DNA from: Litoditis marina
Lineage: Eukaryota > Nematoda > Chromadorea > Rhabditida > Rhabditidae
Direction: 5' to 3'
Assembly: GCA_964036275.1 (NCBI GenBank)
Contig: CAXIWQ010000174.1
Location: forward strand, 109,217 to 173,216
Length of the DNA stretch: 64,000 bases
A program made the position numbers and the translations under genes. A model generated the notes under the pieces. The model saw only the letters and a list, made by a program, of their open reading frames with translations, did not search any database and was not told where the DNA came from. How positions within the stretch are numbered: position 1 is the stretch's first letter; every line of letters starts with the position of its first letter. Shown here in pieces: positions 9,960 to 24,770 of the stretch.

Positions 9960-12900
9960 CGATGTTTCATTACGAGTATTGCGAATACGAAGTTTCATTT
10001 GCGAGTAATTGCGAATACGAAGTTTCATTTGCGAATAATTGCGAATACGAAGTTTCATTTGCGAATACGATGTTTCAATTGCGAATAATTGCGAATACGA
10101 AGTTTCATTTGCGAGTAATTGCGAATACGAAGTTTCATTTGCGAGTAATTGCGAATACGAAGTTTCATTTGCGAATAACTGCGAATACGAAGTTTCATTT
10201 GCGAGTAATTGCGAATACGAAGTTTCATTTGCGAGTAATGCGAATACGAGGTTTCATTTGCGAATAATTGCGAATACGATGTTTCCATTACGAGTAATTG
10301 CGAATACGAAGTTTCATTTGCGAGTAATTGCGAATACGAAGTTTCATTTGCGAATACGATGTTTCATTTGCGAATAATTGCGAATACGAAGTTTCATTTG
10401 CGAATACGATGTTTCAATTGCGAGTAATGCGAATACGAGTTTCATTTGCGAGTAATTGCGAATACGAGGTTTCATTTGCGAATAATTGCGAATACGATGT
10501 TTCATTTACGAGTAATTGCGAATACGAAGTTTCATTTGCGAGTAATGCGAATACGAAGTTTCATTTGCGAATAACTGCGAATACGAAGTTTCATTTGCGA
10601 GTAATTGCGAATACGAAGTTTTCATTTGCGAGTAATTGCGAATACGAGGTTTCATTTGCGAATAATTGCGAATACGATGTTACATTTGCGAGTAATTGCG
10701 ATTACGAAGTTTCATTTGCGAGTAATTGCGAATACGAAGTTTCATTTGCGAGTAATTGCGAATACGAGGTTTCATTTGCGAATAATTGCGAATACGATGT
10801 TTCATTTACGAGTAATTGCGAATACGAAGTTTCATTTGCGAGTAATGCGAATACGAAGTTTCATTTGCGAGTAATTGCGAATACGAAGTTTCATTTGCGA
10901 ATAACTGCGAATACGAAGTTTCATTGCGAGTAATTGCGAATACGAAGTTTCATTTGCGAGTAATTGCGAATACGAAGTTTCATTTGCGAATACTATGTTT
11001 CATTTGCGAATAATTGCGAATACGAAGTTTCATTTGCGAATACGAAGTTTCATTTGCGAGTAATTGCGAATACGAAGTTTCATTTGCGAGTAATTGCGAA
11101 TACGAAGTTCCATTTGCGAGTAATTGCGAATACGAAGTTTCATTTGCGAGTAATTGCGAATACGAAGTTTCATTTGCGAGAAATTGCGAATACGAGGTTT
11201 TGATTTGCGAATAATTGCGAATACGATGTTTCATTTGCGAGTAATTGCGAATACGAAGTTTCATTTGCGAGTAATTGCGAATACCAAGTTTCATTTGCGA
11301 ATACGATGTTTCATTTGCGAATAATTGCGAATACGAAGTTTCATTTGCGAATACGATGTTTCAATTGCGAGTAATTGCGAATACGAAGTTTCATTTGCGA
11401 GTAATTGCGAATACGAAGTTTCATTTGCGAGTAATTGCGAATACGAGGTTTCATTTGCGAATAATTGCGAATACGATGTTTCATTTACGAGTAATTGCGA
11501 ATACGAAGTTTCATTTGCGAGTAATTGCGAATACGAAGTTTTCATTTGCGAATACTATGTTTCATTTGCGAATAATGCGAATACGAAGTTTCATTTGCGA
11601 ATACGAAGTTTCATTTGCGAATACGAAGTTTCATTTGCGAGTAATTGCGAATACGAAATTTCATTTGCGAGTAATGTGAATACGAAGTTTCATTTGCGAG
11701 TAATTTGCGAATACGAAGTTTCATTTGCGAGTAATTGTGAATACGAAGTTTCATTTGCGAGTAATTGCGAATACGAAGTTTCATTTGCGAGAATTGCGAA
11801 TACGAGGTTTTATTTGCGAATAATGGCGAATACGATGTTTCATTTGCGAGTAATTGCGAATACGAAGTTTCATTTGCGAGTATTTGCGAATACGAAGTTT
11901 CATTTGCGATACGATGTTTCATTTGCGAATAATTGCGAATACGAAGTTTCATTTGCGAATACATGTTTCAATTGCGAGTAATTGCGAATACGAAGTTTCA
12001 TTTGCGAGTAATTGCGAATACGAAGTTTCATTTGCGAATACTATGTTTCATTTGCGAATAATTGCGAATACGAAGTTTCATTTGCGAATACGAAGTTTCA
12101 TTTGCGAATACGAAGTTTCATTTGCGAGTAATTGCGAATACGAAATTTAATTGCGAGTAATTGTGAATACGAAGTTTCATTTGCGAGTAATTGCGAATAC
12201 GAAGTTTCATTTGCGAGTAATTGTGAATACGAAGTTTCATTGCGAGTAATTGCGAATACGAAGTTTCATTTGCGAGTAATTGCGAATGCGAGGTTTTATT
12301 TGCGAATAATTGCGAATACGATGTTTCATTTGCGAGTAATTGCGAATACGAAGTTTCATTTGCGAGTATTTGCGAATACGAAGTTTCATTTGCGAATACG
12401 ATGTTTCATTTGCGAATAATTGCGAATACGAAGTTTCATTTGCGAATACCATGTTTCATTGCGAGTAATTGCGAATACGAAGTTTCATTTGCGAGTAATT
12501 GCGAATACGAGGTTTCATTGCGAATAATTGCGAATACGATGTTTCATTTGCGAGTAATTGCGAATACGAAGTTTCATTTGCGAGTAATTGCGAATACGAG
12601 GTTTCATTTGCGAATAATTGCGAATACGATGTTTCCATTACGAGTAATTGCGAATACGAAAGTTTCATTTGCGAGTAATTGCGAATACGAAGTTTCATTT
12701 GCGAATAACTGCGAATACGAAGTTTCATTTGCGAGTAATTGCGAATACGAAGTTTCATTTGCGAGTATTGCGAATACGAGGTTTCATTTGCGAATAATTG
12801 CGAATACGATGTTACATTGCGAGTAATTGCGATTACGAAGTTTCATTTGCGAGTAATGCGAATACGAAGTTCATTTGCGAGTAATTGCGAATACGAGGTT

Positions 12901-15900
12901 TCATTTGCGAATAATGCGAATACGATGTTTCATTTACGAGTAATTGCGAATACGAAGTTTCATTTGCGAGTAATTGCGAATACGAAGTTTCATTTGCGAG
13001 TAATTGCGAATACGAAGTTTCATTTGCGAATAACTGCGAATACGAAGTTTCATTTGCGAGTAATTGCGATACGAAGTTTCATTTGCGAGTAATTGCGAAT
13101 ACGAGGTTTCATTTGCGAATAATTGCGAATACGATGTTTCCATTACGAGTAATTGCGAATACGAAGTTTCATTTGCGAGTAATTGCGAATACGAAGTTTC
13201 ATTTGCGAATACGATGTTTCATTTGCGAATATTGCGAATACGAAGTTTCATTTGCGAATACGATGTTTCAATTGCGAGTAATTGCGAATACGAAGTTTCA
13301 TTTGCGAGTAATTGCGAATACGAGGTTTCATTTGCGAATAATTGCGAATACGATGTTTCATTTACGAGTAATTGCGAATACGAAGTTTCATTTGCGAGTA
13401 ATTGCGAATACGAAGTTTCATTTGCGAATACTATGTTTCATTTGCGAATAATTGCGAATACGAAGTTTCATTTGCGAATACGAAGTTTCATTTGCGAGTA
13501 ATTTGCGAATACGAAGTTTCATTTGCGAGTAATTGCGAATACGAAGTTCCATTTGCGAGTAATTGCGAATACGAAGTTTCATTTGCGAGTAATTGCGAAT
13601 ACGAAGTTTCATTTGCGAGAAAATTGCGAATACGAGGTTTTATTTGCGAATAATTGCGAATTACGATGTTTCATTTGCGAGTAATTGCGAATACGAAGTT
13701 TCATTTGCGAGTAATTGCGAATACCAAGTTTCATTTGCGAATACGATGTTTCATTTGCGAATAATTGCGAATACGAAGTTTCATTTGCGAATACGATGTT
13801 TCAATTGCGAGTAATTGCGAATACGAAGTTCATTTGCGAGTAATTGCGGAATACGAAGTTTCATTTGCGAGTAATTGCGAATACGAGGTTTCATTTGCGA
13901 ATAATTGCGAATACGATGTTTCATTACGAGTAATTGCGAATACGAAGTTTCATTTGCGAGTAATTGCGAATACGAAGTTTCATTTGCGAATACTATGTTT
14001 CATTTGCGAATAATTGCGAATACGAAGTTTCATTTGCGAATACGAAGTTTCATTTGCGAATACGAAGTTTCATTTGCGAGTAATTGCGAATACGAAATTT
14101 CATTTGCGAGTAATTGTGAATACGAAGTTTCATTTGCGAGTAATTGCGAATACGAAGTTTCATTTGCGAGTAATTGTGAATACGAAGTTTCATTTGCGAG
14201 TAATTGCGAATACGAAGTTCATTTGCGAGTAATTGCGAATACGAGGTTTTATTTGCGAATAATGCGAATACGATGTTTCATTTGCGAGTAATTGCGAATA
14301 CGAAGTTTCATTTGCGAGTAGTTGCGAATACGAAGTTTCATTGCGAATACGAAGTTTCATTTGCGATAATTGGCGAATACGAGTTTCATTTGCGAATACA
14401 TGTTTCAATTGCGAGTAATTGCGAATACGAAGTTTCATTTGCGAGTAATTGCGAATACGAGGTTTCATTTGCGAATAATTGCGAATACGATGTTTCATTT
14501 ACTAGTAATTGCGAATAAGAAGTTTCATTTGCGAGTAATTGCGAATACGAAGTTTCATGTGCGAGTAATTGCGAATACGAAGTTTCATTTGCGAATACGA
14601 TGTTTCATTTGCGAATAATTGCGAATACGAAGTTTCATTTGCGAATACGATGTTTCAATTGCGAGTAATTGCGAATACGAAGTTTCATTTACGAGTAATT
14701 GCGAATACGAAGTTTCATTTGCGAATAATTGCGAATACGAAGTTACATTTGCGAGTAATTGCGATTACGAAGTTTCATTTGCGAGTAATTGCGAATACGA
14801 AGTTTCATTTGCGAGTAATTGCGAATACGAGGTTTCATTTGCGAATAATTGCGAATACGATGTTTCATTTACGAGTAATTGCGAATACGAAGTTTCATTT
14901 GCGAGTAATTGCGAATACGAAGTTTCATTTGCGAGTAATTGCGAATACGAAGTTTCATTTGCGAATAACTGCGATACGAAGTTTCATTTGCGAGTATTGC
15001 GAATACGAAGTTTCATTTGCGAGTAATTGCGAATACGATGTTTCCATTACGAGTAATTGCGAATACGAAGTTTCATTTGCGAGTAATTGCGAATACGAAG
15101 TTTCATTTGCGAGTAATTGCGAATACGAAGATTCATTTGCGATACGATGTTTCATTTGCGAATAATTGCGAATACGAAGTTTCATTTGCGAATACGATGT
15201 TTCAATTGCGAGTAATTGCGAATACGAAGTTTCATTTGCGAGTAATTGCGAATACGAGGTTTCATTGCGAATAATTGCGAATACGATGTTTCATTTACGA
15301 GTAATTGCGAATACGAAGTTTCATTTGCGAGTAATTGCGAATACGAAGTTTCATTTGCGAATACTATGTTTCATTTGCGATAATTGCGAATACGAAGTTT
15401 CATTTGCGAATACGAAGTTTCATTTGCGAGTAATTGCGAATACGAAGTTTCATTTGCGAGTAATTGCGATTACGAAGTTCCATTTGCGAGTAATTGGCGA
15501 ATACAAGTTTCATTTGCGAGTAATTGTGAATACGAAGTTTCATTGCGAGTAATTGCGAATACGAAGTTTCATTTGCGAGTAATTGTGAATACGAAGTTTC
15601 ATTTGCGAGTAATTGCGAATACGAAGTTTCATTTGCGAGTAATTGCGAATACGAGGTTTTATTTGCGAATAATTGCGAATACGAATGTTTCATTTGCGAG
15701 TAATTGCGAATACGAAGTTTCATTTGCGAGTATTTGCGAATACGAAGTTTCATTTGCGAATACGATGTTTTCATTTGCGAATAATTGCGAATACGAAGTT
15801 TCATTTGCGAATACCATGTTTCAATTGCGAGTAATTGCGAATACGAAGTTTCATTTGCGAGTAATTGCGAATACGAGGTTTCATTTGCGAATAATTTGCG

Positions 15901-16440
15901 AATACGATGTTTCATTTACTAGTAATTGCGAATAAGAAGTTTCATTTGCGAGTAATTGCGAATACGAAGTTTCATGTGCGAGTAATTGCGAATACGAAGT
16001 TTCATTTGCGAATACGATGTTTCATTTGCGAATAATTGCGAATACGAAGTTTCATTTGCGAATACGATGTTTTCAATGCGAGTAATTGCGAATACGAAGT
16101 TCATTTGCGAGTAATTGCGAATACGAATTTTCATTTGCGAATAATTGCGAATACGAAGTTACATTTGCGAGTAATTGCGATTACGAAGTTTCATTTGCGA
16201 GTAATTGCGAATACGAAGTTTCATTTGCGAGTAATTGCGAATACGAGGTTTCATGTGGCGAATAATTGCGAATACGATGTTTCATTTACGAGTAATTGCG
16301 AATACGAAGTTTCATTTGCGAGTAATTGCGAATACGAAGTTTCATTTGCGAGTAATTGCGAATACGAAGTTTCATTTGCGAATAACTGCGAATACGAAGT
16401 TCATTTGCGAGTAATTGCGAATACGAAGTTCATTTGCGAG
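9960..16440. other. Indel-dense zone of satellite B
   Basis: Within this 6.5 kb dozens of single-base deletions or insertions break the 10-bp phase, for example TTTCATTACGAG near 9970, GTAATGCG near 10230, GTTTTGATT near 11200, GAGAAAATTG near 13615 and GATGTTTTCAATGCG near 16070. Many fall in T or A runs or at single C/G. Outside it, over more than 40 kb of the same satellite, I noticed only about three (near 17920, 18005 and 63893). The excess is of indels and not obviously of substitutions, which points to lower consensus accuracy here. Confidence 0.75.
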
Positions 16441-19330
16441 TAATTGCGAATACGATGTTTCCATTACGAGTAATTGCGAATACGAAGTTTCATTTGCGAG
16501 TAATTGCGAATACGAAGTTTCATTTGCGAGTAATTGCGAATACGAAGTTTCATTTGCGAATACGATGTTTCATTTGCGAATAATTGCGAATACGAAGTTT
16601 CATTTGCGAATACGATGTTTCAATTGCGAGTAATTGCGAATACGAAGTTTCATTTGCGAGTAATTGCGAATACGAGGTTTCATTTGCGAATAATTGCGAA
16701 TACGATGTTTCATTTACGAGTAATTGCGAATACGAAGTTTCATTTGCGAGTAATTGCGAATACGAAGTTTCATTTGCGAATACTATGTTTCATTTGCGAA
16801 TAATTGCGAATACGAAGTTTCATTTGCGAATACGAAGTTCCATTTGCGAGTAATTGCGAATACGAAGTTTCATTTGCGAGTAATTGCGAATACGAAGTTT
16901 CATTTGCGAGTAATTGCGAATACGAAGTTTCATTTGCGAGTAATTGCGAATACGAAGTTTCATTTGCGAGTAATTGCGAATACGAGGTTTCATTTGCGAA
17001 TAATTGCGAATACGATGTTTCATTTACGAGTAATTGCGAATACGAAGTTTCATTTGCGAGTAATTGCGAATACGAAGTTGCATTTGCGAGTAATTGCGAA
17101 TACGAAGTTTCATTTGCGAATACGATGTTTCATTTGCGAATAATTGCGAATACGAAGTTCCATTTGCGAATACGATGTTTCAATTGCGAGTAATTGCGAA
17201 TACGAAGTTTCATTTGCGAGTAATTGCGAATACGAGGTTTCATTTGCGAATAATTGCGAATACGATGTTTCATTTACGAGTAATTGCGAATACGAAGTTT
17301 CATTTGCGAGTAATTGCGAATACGAAGTTTCATTTGCGAATAATTGCGAATACGATGTTTCATTTGCGAGTAATTGCGAATACGAAGTTTTATTCGCGAG
17401 TAATTGCGAATACGAAGTTTCATTTGCGAGTGATTGCGAATACGAGGTTTCATTTGCAAATAATTGCGCATACGATGTTTCATTTACGAGTAATTGCGAA
17501 TACGAAGTTTCATTTGCGAGTAATTGCGAATACGAAGTTTCATTTGCGAGTAATTGCGAATACGAAGTTTCATTTGCGAATACGATGTTTCATTTGCGAA
17601 TAATTGCGAATACGAAGTTTCATTTGCGAATACGATGTTTCAATTGCGAGTAATTGCGAATACGAAGTTTCATTTGCGAGTAATTGCGAATACGAAGTTT
17701 CATTTGCGAGTAATTGCGAATACGAAGTTTCATTTGCGAGTAATTGCGAATACGAAGTTTCATTTGCGAGTAATTGCGAATACGAGGTTTCATTTGCGAA
17801 TAATTGCGAATACGATGTTTCATTTACTAGTAATTGTGAATACAAAGTTTCATTTGCGAGTAATTGCGAATACGAAGTTTCATTTGCGAGTAATTGCGAA
17901 TACGAAGTTTCATTTGCGAATATGCGAATAATTGCGAATACGAAGTTTCATTTGCGAATACGATGTTTCAATTGCGAGTAATTGTGAATACGAAGTTTCA
18001 TTTGCAGTAATTGCGAATACGAAGTTTCATTTGCGAATAATTGCGAATACGAAGTTTCATTTGCGAGTAATTGCGAATACGAAGTTTCATTTGCGAATAA
18101 TTGCGAATACGAAGTTTCATTTGCGAGTAATTGCGAATACGAAGTTTCATTTGCGAGTAATTGCGAATGCGAGGTTTCATTTGCGAATAATTGCGAATAC
18201 GATGTTTCATTTACGAGTAATTGCGAATACGAAGTTTCATTTGCGAGTAATTGCGAATACGAAGTTGCATTTGCGAGTAATTGCGAATACGAAGTTTCAT
18301 TTGCGAATAATTGCGAATACGAAGTTCCATTTGCGAGTAATTGCGAATACGAAGTTTCATTTGCGAGTAATTGCGAATACGAAGTTTCATTTGCGAGTAA
18401 TTGCGAATACGAAGTTTCATTTGCGAGTAATTGCGAATACGAAGTTTCATTTGCGAGTAATTGCGAATACGAGGTTTCATTTGCGAATAATTGCGAATAC
18501 GTTGTTTCATTTACGAGTAATTGCGAATACGAAGTTTCATTTGCGAGTAATTGCGAATACGAAGTTGCATTTGCGAGTAATTGCGAATACGAAGTTTCAT
18601 TTGCGAATAATTGCGAATACGAAGTTCCATTTGCGAATACGATGTTTCAATTGCGAGTAATTGCGAATACGAAGTTTCATTTGCGAGTAATTGCGAATAC
18701 GAGGTTTCATTTGCGAACAATTGCGAATACGATGTTTCATTTACGAGTAATTGCGAATACGAAGTTTCATTTGCGAGTAATTGCGAATACGAAGTTTCAT
18801 TTGCGAATAATTGCGAATACGAAGTTTCATTTGCGAGTAATTGCAAATACGAAGTTTCATTTGCGAGTAATTGCGAATACGAGGTTTCATTTGCGAATAA
18901 TTGCGAATACGATGTTTCATTTACGAGTAATTGCGAATACGAAGTTTCATTTGCGAGTAATTGCGAATACGAAGTTGCATTTGCGAGTAATTGCGAATAC
19001 GAAGTTTCATTTGCGAATACGATGTTTCATTTGCGAATAATTGCGAATACGAAGTTTCATTTGCGAATACGATGTTTCAATTGCGAGTAATTGCGAATAC
19101 GAAGTTTCATTTGCGAGTAATTGCGAATACGAGGTTTCATTTGCGAATAATTGCGAATACGATGTTTCATTTACGAGTAATTGCGAATACGAATTTTTAT
19201 TTGCGAGTAATTGCGAATACGAAGTTTCATTTACGAGTAATTGCGAATACGAAGTTTCATTTGCGAGTAATTGCGAATACGAAGTTGCATTTGCGAGTAA
19301 TTGCGAATACGAAGTTGCATTTGCGAGTAA

Positions 19331-20330
19331 TTGCGAATACGAAGTTTCATTTGCGAATACGATGTTTCATTTGCGAATAATTGCGAATACGAAGTTTCAT
19401 TTGCGAATACGATGTTTCAATTGCGAGTAATTGCGAATACGAAGTTTCATTTGCGAGTAATTGCGAATACGAGGTTTCATTTGCGAATAATTGCGAATAC
19501 GATGTTTCATTTACGAGTAATTGCGAATACGAATTTTTATTTGCGAGTAATTGCGAATACGAAGTTTCATTTACGAGTAATTGCGAATACGAAGTTTCAT
19601 TTGCGAGTAATTGCGAATACGAAGTTGCATTTGCGAGTAATTGCGAATACGAAGTTTCATTTGCGAATACGATGTTTCATTTGCGAATAATTGCGAATAC
19701 GAAGTTTCATTTGCGAATACGATGTTTCATTTACGAGTAATTGCGAATACGAAGTTTCATTTGCGAGTAATTGCGAATACGAAGTTGCATTTGCGAGTAA
19801 TTGCGAATACGAAGTTTCATTTGCGAATAATTGCGAATACGAAGTTTCATTTGCGAGTAATTGCGAATACGAAGTTTCATTTGCGAGTAATTGCGAATAC
19901 GAGGTTTCATTTGCGAATAATTGCGAATACGATGTTTCATTTACGAGTAATTGCGAATACGAAGTTTCATTTGCGAGTAATTGCGAATACGAAGTTGCAT
20001 TTGCGAGTTATTGCGAATACGAAGTTTCATTTGCGAATACGATGTTTCATTTGCGAATAATTGCGAGTACGAAGTTTCATTTGCGAATACGATGTTTCAA
20101 TTGCGAGTAATTGCGAATACGAAGTTTCATTTGCGAGTAATTGCGAATACGAGGTTTCATTTGCGAATAATTGCGAATACGATGTTTCATTTACGAGTAA
20201 TTGCGAATACGAAGTTTCATTTGCGAGTAATTGCGAATACGAAGTTTCATTTGCGAATAAGTGCGAATACGAAGTTTCATTTGCGAGTAATTGCGAATAC
20301 GAAGTTTCATTTGCGAGTAATTGCGAATAC
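19331..20330. repeat. Satellite B block duplicated at about +10,560 bp
   Basis: The order of variant monomers here, including the rare GAATTTTTAT (19531), TTGCGAGTTA (20001) and TTGCGAGTAC (20061) marks, reappears at 29891-30890 at a constant offset of 10,560 bp. Partial versions occur near 26701-27300 and at 31581-32313, the last ending at the N-gap insertion. Confidence 0.8.
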
Positions 20331-23149
20331 GAGGTTTCATTTGCGAATAATTGCGAATACGATGTTTCCATTACGAGTAATTGCGAATACGAAGTTTCAT
20401 TTGCGAGTAATTGCGAATACGAAGTTGCATTTGCGAGTAATTGCGAATACGAAGTTTCATTTGCGAATACGATGTTTCATTTGCGAATAATTGCGAATAC
20501 GAAGTTTCATTTGCGAATACGATGTTTCAATTGCGAGTAATTGCGAATACGAAGTTTCATTTGCGAGTAATTGCGAATACGAGGTTTCATTTGCGAATAA
20601 TTGCGAATACGATGTTTCATTTACGAGTAATTGCGAATACGAAGTTTCATTTGCGAGTAATTGCGAATACGAAGTTTCATTTGCGAATACTATGTTTCAT
20701 TTGCGAATAATTGCGAATACGAAAGTTCATTTGCGAATACGAAGTTTCATTTGCGAGTAATTGCGAATACGAAGTTTCATTTGCGAGTAATTGCGAATAC
20801 GAAGTTCCATTTGCGAGTAATTGCGAATACGAAGTTTCATTTGCGAGTAATTGCGAATACGAAGTTTCATTTGCGAGAAATTGCGAATACGAGGTTTTAT
20901 TTGCGAATAATTGCGAATACGATGTTTCATTTGCGAGTAATTGCGAATACGAAGTTTCATTTGCGAGTAATTGCGAATACCAAGTTTCATTTGCGAATAC
21001 GATGTTTCATTTGCGAATAATTGCGAATACGAAGTTTCATTTGCGAATACGATGTTTCAATTGCGAATAATTGCGAATACGAAGTTTCATTTGCGAGTAA
21101 TTGCGAATACGAGGTTTCATTTGCGAATAATTGCGAATACGATGTTTCATTTACGAGTAATTGCGAATACGAAGTTTCATTTGCGAGTAATTGCGAATAC
21201 GAAGTTTCATTTGCGAGTAATTGCGAATACGAGGTTTCATTTGCGAATAATTGCGAATACGATGTTTCCATTACGAGTAATTGCGAATACGAAGTTTCAT
21301 TTGCGAGTAATTGCGAATACGAAGTTGCATTTGCGAGTAATTGCGAATACGAAGTTTCATTTGCGAATACGATGTTTCATTTGCGAATAATTGCGAATAC
21401 GAAGTTTCATTTGCGAATACGATGTTTCAATTGCGAGTAATTGCGAATACGAAGTTTCATTTGCGAGTAATTGCGAATACGAGGTTTCATTTGCGAATAA
21501 TTGCGAATACGATGTTTCATTTACGAGTAATTGCGAATACGAAGTTTCATTTGCGAGTAATTGCGAATACGAAGTTTCATTTGCGAATACTATGTTTCAT
21601 TTGCGAATACTATGTTTCATTTGCGAATAATTGCGAATACGAAAGTTCATTTGCGAATACGAAGTTTCATTTGCGAGTAATTGCGAATACGAAGTTTCAT
21701 TTGCGAGTAATTGCGAATACGAAGTTCCATTTGCGAGTAATTGCGAATACGAAGTTTCATTTGCGAGTAATTGCGAATACGAAGTTTCATTTGCGAGAAA
21801 TTGCGAATACGAGGTTTTATTTGCGAATAATTGCGAATACGATGTTTCATTTGCGAGTAATTGCGAATACGAAGTTTCATTTGCGAGTAATTGCGAATAC
21901 CAAGTTTCATTTGCGAATACGATGTTTCATTTGCGAATAATTGCGAATACGAAGTTTCATTTGCGAATACGATGTTTCAATTGCGAATAATTGCGAATAC
22001 GAAGTTTCATTTGCGAGTAATTGCGAATACGAGGTTTCATTTGCGAATAATTGCGAATACGATGTTTCATTTACGAGTAATTGCGAATACGAAGTTTCAT
22101 TTGCGAGTAATTGCGAATACGAAGTTTCATTTGCGAATACTATGTTTCATTTGCGAATAATTGCGAATACGAAGTTTCATTTGCGAGTAATTGCGAATAC
22201 GAGGTTTCATTTGTGAATAATTGCGAATACGATGTTTCCATTACGAGTAATTGCGAATACGAAGTTTCATTTGCGAGTAATTGCGAATACGAAGTTTCAT
22301 TTGCGAGTAATTGCGAATACGAGGTTTCATTTGCGAATAATTGCGAATACGATGTTTCCATTACGAGTAATTGCGAATACGAAGTTTCATTTGCGAGTAA
22401 TTGCGAATACGAAGTTGCATTTGCGAGTAATTGCGAATACGAAGTTTCATTTGCGAATACGATGTTTCATTTGCGAATAATTGCGAATACGAAGTTTCAT
22501 TTGCGAATACGATGTTTCAATTGCGAGTAATTGCGAATACGAAGTTTCATTTGCGAGTAATTGCGAATACGAGGTTTCATTTGCGAATAATTGCGAATAC
22601 GATGTTTCATTTACGAGTAATTGCGAATACGAAGTTTCATTTGCGAGTAATTGCGAATACGAAGTTTCATTTGCGAATACTATGTTTCATTTGCGAATAA
22701 TTGCGAATACGAAATTTCATTTGCGAATACGAAGTTTCATTTGCGAGTAATTGCGAATACGAAGTTTCATTTGCGAGTAATTGCGAATACGAAGTTCCAT
22801 TTGCGAGTAATTGCGAATACGAAGTTTCATTTGCGAGTAATTGCGAATACGAAGTTTCATTTGCGAGAAATTGCGAATACGAGGTTTTATTTGCGAATAA
22901 TTGCGAGTACGAAGTTTCATTTGCGAATACGATGTTTCAATTGCGAGTAATTGCGAATACGAAGTTTCATTTGCGAGTAATTGCGAATACGAGGTTTCAT
23001 TTGCGAATAATTGCGAATACGATGTTTCATTTACGAGTAATTGCGAATACGAAGTTTCATTTGCGAGTAATTGCGAATACGAAGTTTCATTTGCGAATAA
23101 CTGCGAATACGAAGTTTCATTTGCGAGTAATTGCGAATACGAAGTTTCA

Positions 23150-24770
23150 TTTGCGAGTAATTGCGAATACGAGGTTTCATTTGCGAATAATTGCGAATAC
23201 GATGTTTCCATTACGAGTAATTGCGAATACGAAGTTTCATTTGCGAGTAATTGCGAATACGAAGTTGCATTTGCGAGTAATTGCGAATACGAAGTTTCAT
23301 TTGCGAATACGATGTTTCATTTGCGAATAATTGCGAATACGAAGTTTCATTTGCGAATACGATGTTTCAATTGCGAGTAATTGCGAATACGAAGTTTCAT
23401 TTGCGAGTAATTGCGAATACGAGGTTTCATTTGCGAATAATTGCGAATACGATGTTTCATTTACGAGTAATTGCGAATACGAAGTTTCATTTGCGAGTAA
23501 TTGCGAATACGAAGTTTCATTTGCGAATACTATGTTTCATTTGCGAATAATTGCGAATACGAAAGTTCATTTGCGAATACGAAGTTTCATTTGCGAGTAA
23601 TTGCGAATACGAAGTTTCATTTGCGAGTAATTGCGAATACGAAGTTCCATTTGCGAGTAATTGCGAATACGAAGTTTCATTTGCGAGTAATTGCGAATAC
23701 GAAGTTTCATTTGCGAGAAATTGCGAATACGAGGTTTTATTTGCGAATAATTGCAAATACGATGTTTCATTTGCGAGTAATTGCGAATACGAAGTTTCAT
23801 TTGCGAGTAATTGCGAATACCAAGTTTCATTTGCGAATACGATGTTTCATTTGCGAATAATTGCGAATACGAAGTTTCATTTGCGAATACGATGTTTCAA
23901 TTGCGAATAATTGCGAATACGAAGTTTCATTTGCGAGTAATTGCGAATACGAGGTTTCATTTGCGAATAATTGCGAATACGATGTTTCATTTACGAGTAA
24001 TTGCGAATACGAAGTTTCATTTGCGAGTAATTGCGAATACGAAGTTTCATTTGCGAGTAATTGCGAATACGAGGTTTCATTTGCGAATAATTGCGAATAC
24101 GATGTTTCCATTACGAGTAATTGCGAATACGAAGTTTCAGTTGCGAGTAATTGCGAATACGAAGTTGCATTTGCGAGTAATTGCGAATACGAAGTTTCAT
24201 TTGCGAATACGATGTTTCATTTGCGAATAATTGCGAATACGAAGTTTCATTTGCGAATACGATGTTTCAATTGCGAGTAATTGCGAATACGAAGTTTCAT
24301 TTGCGAGTAATTGCGAATACGAGGTTTCATTTGCGAATAATTGCGAATACGATGTTTCATTTACGAGTAATTGCGAATACGAAGTTTCATTTGCGAGTAA
24401 TTGCGAATACGAAGTTTCATTTGCGAATACTATGTTTCATTTGCGAATAATTGCGAATACGAAAGTTCATTTGCGAATACGAAGTTTCATTTGCGAGTAA
24501 TTGCGAATACGAAGTTTCATTTGCGAGTAATTGCGAATACGAAGTTCCATTTGCGAGTAATTGCGAATACGAAGTTTCATTTGCGAGTAATTGCGAATAC
24601 GAAGTTTCATTTGCGAGAAATTGCGAATACGAGGTTTTATTTGCGAATAATTGCGAATACGATGGTTCATTTGCGAGTAATTGCGAATACGAAGTTTCAT
24701 TTGCGAGTAATTGCGAATACCAAGTTTCATTGGCGAATACGATGTTTCATTTGCGAATAATTGCGAATAC
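23150..24770. repeat. 900-bp higher-order repeat of satellite B
   Basis: Two adjacent copies at a 900-bp offset share the rare marks GAAAGTTCAT (23561, 24461), GATGTTTCCA (23201, 24101), the TATGTTTCAT short monomer and the TTGCGAATAC/CAAGTTTCAT monomer. Related copies carrying GAAAGTTCAT occur at 20721, 21641 and 33020. Confidence 0.82.
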
